From Haliea sp040222615 (GTDB lineage Bacteria; Pseudomonadota; Gammaproteobacteria; Pseudomonadales; Halieaceae): 64,000 bases of DNA. Position numbers and translations under genes: made by a program. The notes under the pieces are model-generated. The model searched no databases, was not told where the DNA came from, and was given only the letters and a program-made list of their open reading frames with translations. Shown piece by piece: positions 61,307 through 64,000 of this stretch. Location: contig NZ_JAVKCQ010000108.1 in assembly GCF_040222615.1 (NCBI RefSeq), positions 1 to 64,000 of the forward strand, written 5' to 3'. Every line of letters begins with the position of its first letter. The first letter of the stretch is position 1.

Positions 61307-62159
61307 GTTCGCGGACATCTGGTACCACAGTGGCGATGGCCTGCGCCTCTACGCCCGCGATTATCCGGGACCGGGCCCCGCTGCGCCCGTGGCCCTGTGC
61401 ATGCACGGCCTGACTCGCAATTCCGCCGATTTCGCCGGGCTGGCGCCGCATCTCGCGCGGCGCTACCGGGTGCTGGTGGCCGAGCAGCGTGGTCGGGGCA
61501 ATTCGGACTACGATCCGGAGCCGGCCAATTACCACCCGGGTACCTATGTGCAGGACATGTTCGCCCTGCTGGACGGGCAGGGGGTGGAACAGGCCCTGCT
61601 GGTGGGCACTTCCATGGGCGGTCTGATGGCGATGCTGATGGCGGCCGCCCAGCCGGCACGGGTCAGTGCAATTGTTGTCAACGATATCGGCCCCGAAGTG
61701 GACCCGGCCGGGCTGGCCCGGATCAAGGCCTACGTCGGCAAATCAGCGCCGGTGGCAAGCTGGGAGCAGGCCGTGGCCCAGGTCCGTGCTGTAAACGGTG
61801 ATGTATTCCCCGATTTTGATGCCGGTGACTGGCTGGCGTTTACCCGAGCCCTGTATCGCGAGGTCGACGGCCGGCCTGTGCTCGCCTATGACCCGGCGAT
61901 TGCCAGGCCCATGGCCACCAGCGACGACAACGCGGTGCCGCCCGACCTGTGGCCAGTGTTTGACGCGATCCGCGCCCTGCCAATGCTGGTCATTCGCGGC
62001 GCCTGCTCCGACATACTTGCGCGCAGCTGCGTGGCGGAGATGCAGCGGCGCAATCCCGACCTGGTCAGTGCCGAGGTTCCGCATCGCGGCCATGCCCCGA
62101 CCCTCGATGAGGCGGAGTCGCGGCGCGCGATCGATGACTTCCTCGCGACCCTGGGATAG
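61299..62159 (+). CDS. Alpha/beta hydrolase
   Basis: 286 residues overlapping the ligase gene by 8 nt. Oxyanion region ALCMHGLTRNSADF (about 32-45), VAEQRGRGNSDYDPEP, nucleophile elbow VGTSMGGLMA with Ser near 105, and catalytic His in PHRGHAPTLDE (about 263). The layout is close to meta-cleavage-product or ester hydrolases. Coupling to the CoA ligase suggests a thioesterase, lactonase or ester-cleaving step in the same pathway; which one is open. Confidence 0.9.
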   Translation: MTEFADIWYHSGDGLRLYARDYPGPGPAAPVALCMHGLTRNSADFAGLAPHLARRYRVLVAEQRGRGNSDYDPEPANYHPGTYVQDMFALLDGQGVEQALLVGTSMGGLMAMLMAAAQPARVSAIVVNDIGPEVDPAGLARIKAYVGKSAPVASWEQAVAQVRAVNGDVFPDFDAGDWLAFTRALYREVDGRPVLAYDPAIARPMATSDDNAVPPDLWPVFDAIRALPMLVIRGACSDILARSCVAEMQRRNPDLVSAEVPHRGHAPTLDEAESRRAIDDFLATLG

Positions 62160-62254
62160 CCCTGCGCCAGTGGCTCCGCGCCGAGGGCCGGGTACAGGTG
62201 GACAAGCCGGTCCGGCGGTGGCATCGTAGTTTTTGGTAACGCCCGGGAGGTACC

Positions 62255-62641
62255 ATGTTGCAGGCGCTTGCGCAGTGGCACGAGATCGCCAGGTCAGGGG
62301 ACCCAGCGCGACTGGATGCGCTGCTGGCAGAAGATTGCGTGTTCTGGTCGCCGGTTGTGCACCGTCCCCAGCAGGGGCGCGATCTCACTCGCCTCTACCT
62401 GAGCGGCGCCATGAGGGTGTTCAACGACAGCTTTCGCTATGTCAAGGAAGTCGTTGCCGAGCCCCACGCTGTCCTGGAGTTCACCTGTGACATTGACGGT
62501 ATCACCGTCAACGGCGTCGACATCATTACCTTCAATGCAGCGGGCAAGATCATCGAATTCAAGGTCATGGTGCGGCCCTTGCAGGGCGTCAATATGCTGC
62601 ATGCCAAAATGGCCGCGATGCTGGAGCAGCTCGCGGGCTGA
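62255..62641 (+). CDS. SnoaL-like / NTF2-fold protein
   Basis: 128 residues. N-terminal helices with HEIARSGDPARLDALLAEDCVFWSPVVH and a beta-sheet core (HAVLEFTCDIDGITVNGVDIITFNAAGKIIEFKVMVRPL) characterise the SnoaL-like nuclear-transport-factor-2 superfamily, used by isomerases, cyclases and binding proteins. GGGAGG lies 6 nt before the ATG. Same strand as the ligase and hydrolase, with a 95-bp gap, so membership in the cluster is probable. Confidence 0.85.
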   Translation: MLQALAQWHEIARSGDPARLDALLAEDCVFWSPVVHRPQQGRDLTRLYLSGAMRVFNDSFRYVKEVVAEPHAVLEFTCDIDGITVNGVDIITFNAAGKIIEFKVMVRPLQGVNMLHAKMAAMLEQLAG

Positions 62642-62770
62642 ACAGGGAGCCCTGCCACCAGAGCCGTACCGCCTCGCTGATGTCCCGGCCCGGTTGTGCG
62701 GAAAAATTTGGCGGCAGCTGGAACCAGCCGGTATACTGCTCCGCTGGTAATCGTTCCTGTTGTTGAGACC

Positions 62771-63070
62771 ATGGTTTATCCCTCCACCCTGAGAGTTCGC
62801 AGTGGCCGTCTTGCCCGCATTATCGCGGTGCTGGCGTTGCTGTGTCTTACGGGTGTGCAGGCCCTGGAGGCCAGCCATGCCCACGGCTTGGGCGATGCCC
62901 CGGCAGAGTGTGTGCTGTGCAAGACCTCGGCCCCAGTGCCGCTGGCAAGTGCTCAGCCACTTCTTGTGCTCAGCCTGCTGTTCACGCTGTTCCTGACAAC
63001 ACCCCGGGCAGCCCGCGCCCGCAACCGCTTCCTGCCCCGCCAGACCACAGGCCCCCCCGTCCACTCCTGA
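62771..63070 (+). CDS. Small membrane protein with His/CxxC segment (DUF2946-like)
   Basis: 99 residues. A hydrophobic start (about 14-30, IIAVLALLCLTGVQA), then EASHAHGLGDAPAECVLCKTS with two His and a CxxC pair, and a second hydrophobic helix (LLVLSLLFTLFL, about 66-77). Proteins of this kind precede metal-related receptor genes. A TATACT at 62732-62737 with TTGGCG 18 nt before it may be the promoter. It lies 36 bp before the His-rich receptor, suggesting zinc or copper handling. Confidence 0.75.
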   Translation: MVYPSTLRVRSGRLARIIAVLALLCLTGVQALEASHAHGLGDAPAECVLCKTSAPVPLASAQPLLVLSLLFTLFLTTPRAARARNRFLPRQTTGPPVHS

Positions 63071-63106
63071 GAAAAGCCCCTCTTTTTCTTTTATTCGGAG
63101 TAGACC

Positions 63107-64000
63107 ATGAAACGTTTCATGCCTCTCGCGCTGGCGGTTGCCAGTGCGAATCTGGCGGCGCAGCCGCTGCCTATCGAACATGTGCTGGTGTCGGCGCCCC
63201 TGCAAAAACAGGAAGCGGAGACCGCCCTGCCGGTCACCGTGCTCAGTGGTGACGACCTGCGCCGCGCCGCCCGCGCTACCATCGGCGATACCCTGGGTGA
63301 CATCCCCGGCCTGGCCAATGCGTCCTTCGGGCCGGGGGTCGGGCAGCCGGTAATCCGCGGCCAGCAGGGCCCAAGGGTGACTGTGTTGCAGAACGGCACC
63401 AGCAGTGCCGATGCCTCGGCAGTCAGTGCCGACCACGCGGTCTCGGTGGAAACCCTGTTGGCGGACAGCATCGAGGTCCTGCGCGGGCCCGCCACCATGC
63501 TCTACGGTGCCGGTGCCATCGGCGGGGTGGTCAATGTCACCGACAACCGGATTCCGCGGCAGCGGATCGACGGCTTCGAGGGCGGCGCGGAAATGCGTCA
63601 CGACTCCGCCTCGGACATGGACACCACGGTGCTGCGTGGCGATGCCGGCAACGGCGACATTGTCTTTCACATCGATGCGCTGTACCGCGACTGGAACAAC
63701 CTGGATATTCCCGGCCTGGCGGCCCGTGAGCATGAGGACCACGACCACGATGAAGACGGCCACGAAGACCACGAGGAACCCGAAACAACAGACGGTTATA
63801 TCGACAATACGGGTGGTCGCACCCGGGCCCTGACCCTGGGCTCCAGCTACCATTTTGACCGGGGACTGGTGGGGCTCGCGGTCAACCGGCTGGAAAACAA
63901 TTACGGCATTCCCGCCGGCGCCCACGATCACGAAGAAGATCATGAGCACGAGGGGGAAGAGCACGATGACCACGGGGATGACGGGCACCTGGATGAGGAG
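63107..64000 (+). CDS. TonB-dependent receptor with His/Asp/Glu-rich loops (ZnuD-like, partial)
   Basis: 298 residues are visible; the rest is beyond the window. Signal peptide to about LAAQPLPI, then a plug with DTLGDIPGLAN, IRGQQGPRVTVLQNG and DSIEVLRGPATMLYGAGAIGGVVNV (about 120-147). Barrel segments contain REHEDHDHDEDGHEDHEE (about 207-224) and, near the edge, HDHEEDHEHEGEEHDDHGDD-type runs. Such loops are typical of ZnuD zinc receptors. GGAG precedes the ATG. Gene order with the CxxC/His protein supports metal uptake; no Zur box was recognised. Confidence 0.9.
   Translation, partial: MKRFMPLALAVASANLAAQPLPIEHVLVSAPLQKQEAETALPVTVLSGDDLRRAARATIGDTLGDIPGLANASFGPGVGQPVIRGQQGPRVTVLQNGTSSADASAVSADHAVSVETLLADSIEVLRGPATMLYGAGAIGGVVNVTDNRIPRQRIDGFEGGAEMRHDSASDMDTTVLRGDAGNGDIVFHIDALYRDWNNLDIPGLAAREHEDHDHDEDGHEDHEEPETTDGYIDNTGGRTRALTLGSSYHFDRGLVGLAVNRLENNYGIPAGAHDHEEDHEHEGEEHDDHGDDGHLDEE

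Noticed and set aside
62294..63988. 564-residue minus-strand frame opposite the metal receptor region
   Set aside because: Valine/glycine-rich shadow of the His/Asp-rich coding strand; no supporting signals.

Overview
The window looks like the chromosome of a free-living marine gammaproteobacterium. It is GC-rich and densely packed, with many 1-8 nt gene overlaps. The pepP-ubiH-ubiI, rppH-ptsP-lgt-thyA and zapA-6S RNA-ygfA neighbourhoods match those of Gammaproteobacteria. Several TonB-dependent receptors and a TtpC/ExbB/ExbD/TonB energising cluster resemble the OM60/NOR5 (Halieaceae)-type marine lineages; that family-level placement is inference from gene style. I see no CRISPR array, insertion sequence, prophage, rRNA or tRNA.

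Layout. 1-3.2 kb (minus strand): an activated-methyl-cycle operon, a SahR-type ArsR/methyltransferase regulator, metK and ahcY, behind a 36-bp perfect palindrome. 3.3-9.6 kb (plus): tkt-epd-pgk-fba plus an alpha/beta hydrolase. 9.7-14.2 kb: MarC protein, a transglutaminase-like TPR lipoprotein, a TPR-linked Asp/Asn beta-hydroxylase-like protein, a methyltransferase and a small lipoprotein. 14.3-22.6 kb (minus): a FecI-type sigma factor, a FecR anti-sigma factor, a signalling TonB-dependent receptor with an STN domain, a small exported protein and a second receptor. 22.7-27.8 kb: serA divergent from a D-2-hydroxyglutarate dehydrogenase-like gene, then rpiA divergent from ilvA. 27.9-34.0 kb: an untracked 48-aa membrane ORF, ygfA, 6S RNA, zapA, a ZapB-like coiled-coil gene, and divergently ygfB-pepP-ubiH-ubiI. 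34.1-42.4 kb: orphan gcvH, rlmI, a HAD phosphatase, rppH-ptsP, an NRDE protein and lgt-thyA-folA. 42.6-48.1 kb: a seven-gene TonB2-like cluster. 48.2-53.6 kb (minus): cold-shock protein, glpQ-like/pyk/glk operon and an aldehyde dehydrogenase. 53.7-62.6 kb: a TetR-controlled uptake and CoA-activation cluster. 62.8-64 kb: a small CxxC/His protein and the start of a ZnuD-like receptor with His/Asp/Glu-rich loops, cut by the window edge.

The accessory region with most promise as a new system is 53.7-62.6 kb. A TetR regulator shares a promoter region with a sodium:solute symporter, and the same 16-bp inverted repeat (TTCAAC-N4-GTTGAA) recurs twice before a TonB-dependent receptor, one copy filling the spacer between near-consensus -35 and -10 elements. 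Receptor, acyl-CoA-synthetase-like ligase, hydrolase and SnoaL-like protein follow in the same direction. Together they suggest outer-membrane import, inner-membrane transport, CoA activation and further processing of an unidentified carboxylic acid, induced by the substrate or its CoA ester. The TonB2-like cluster at 42.6-48.1 kb could power this receptor and the others.
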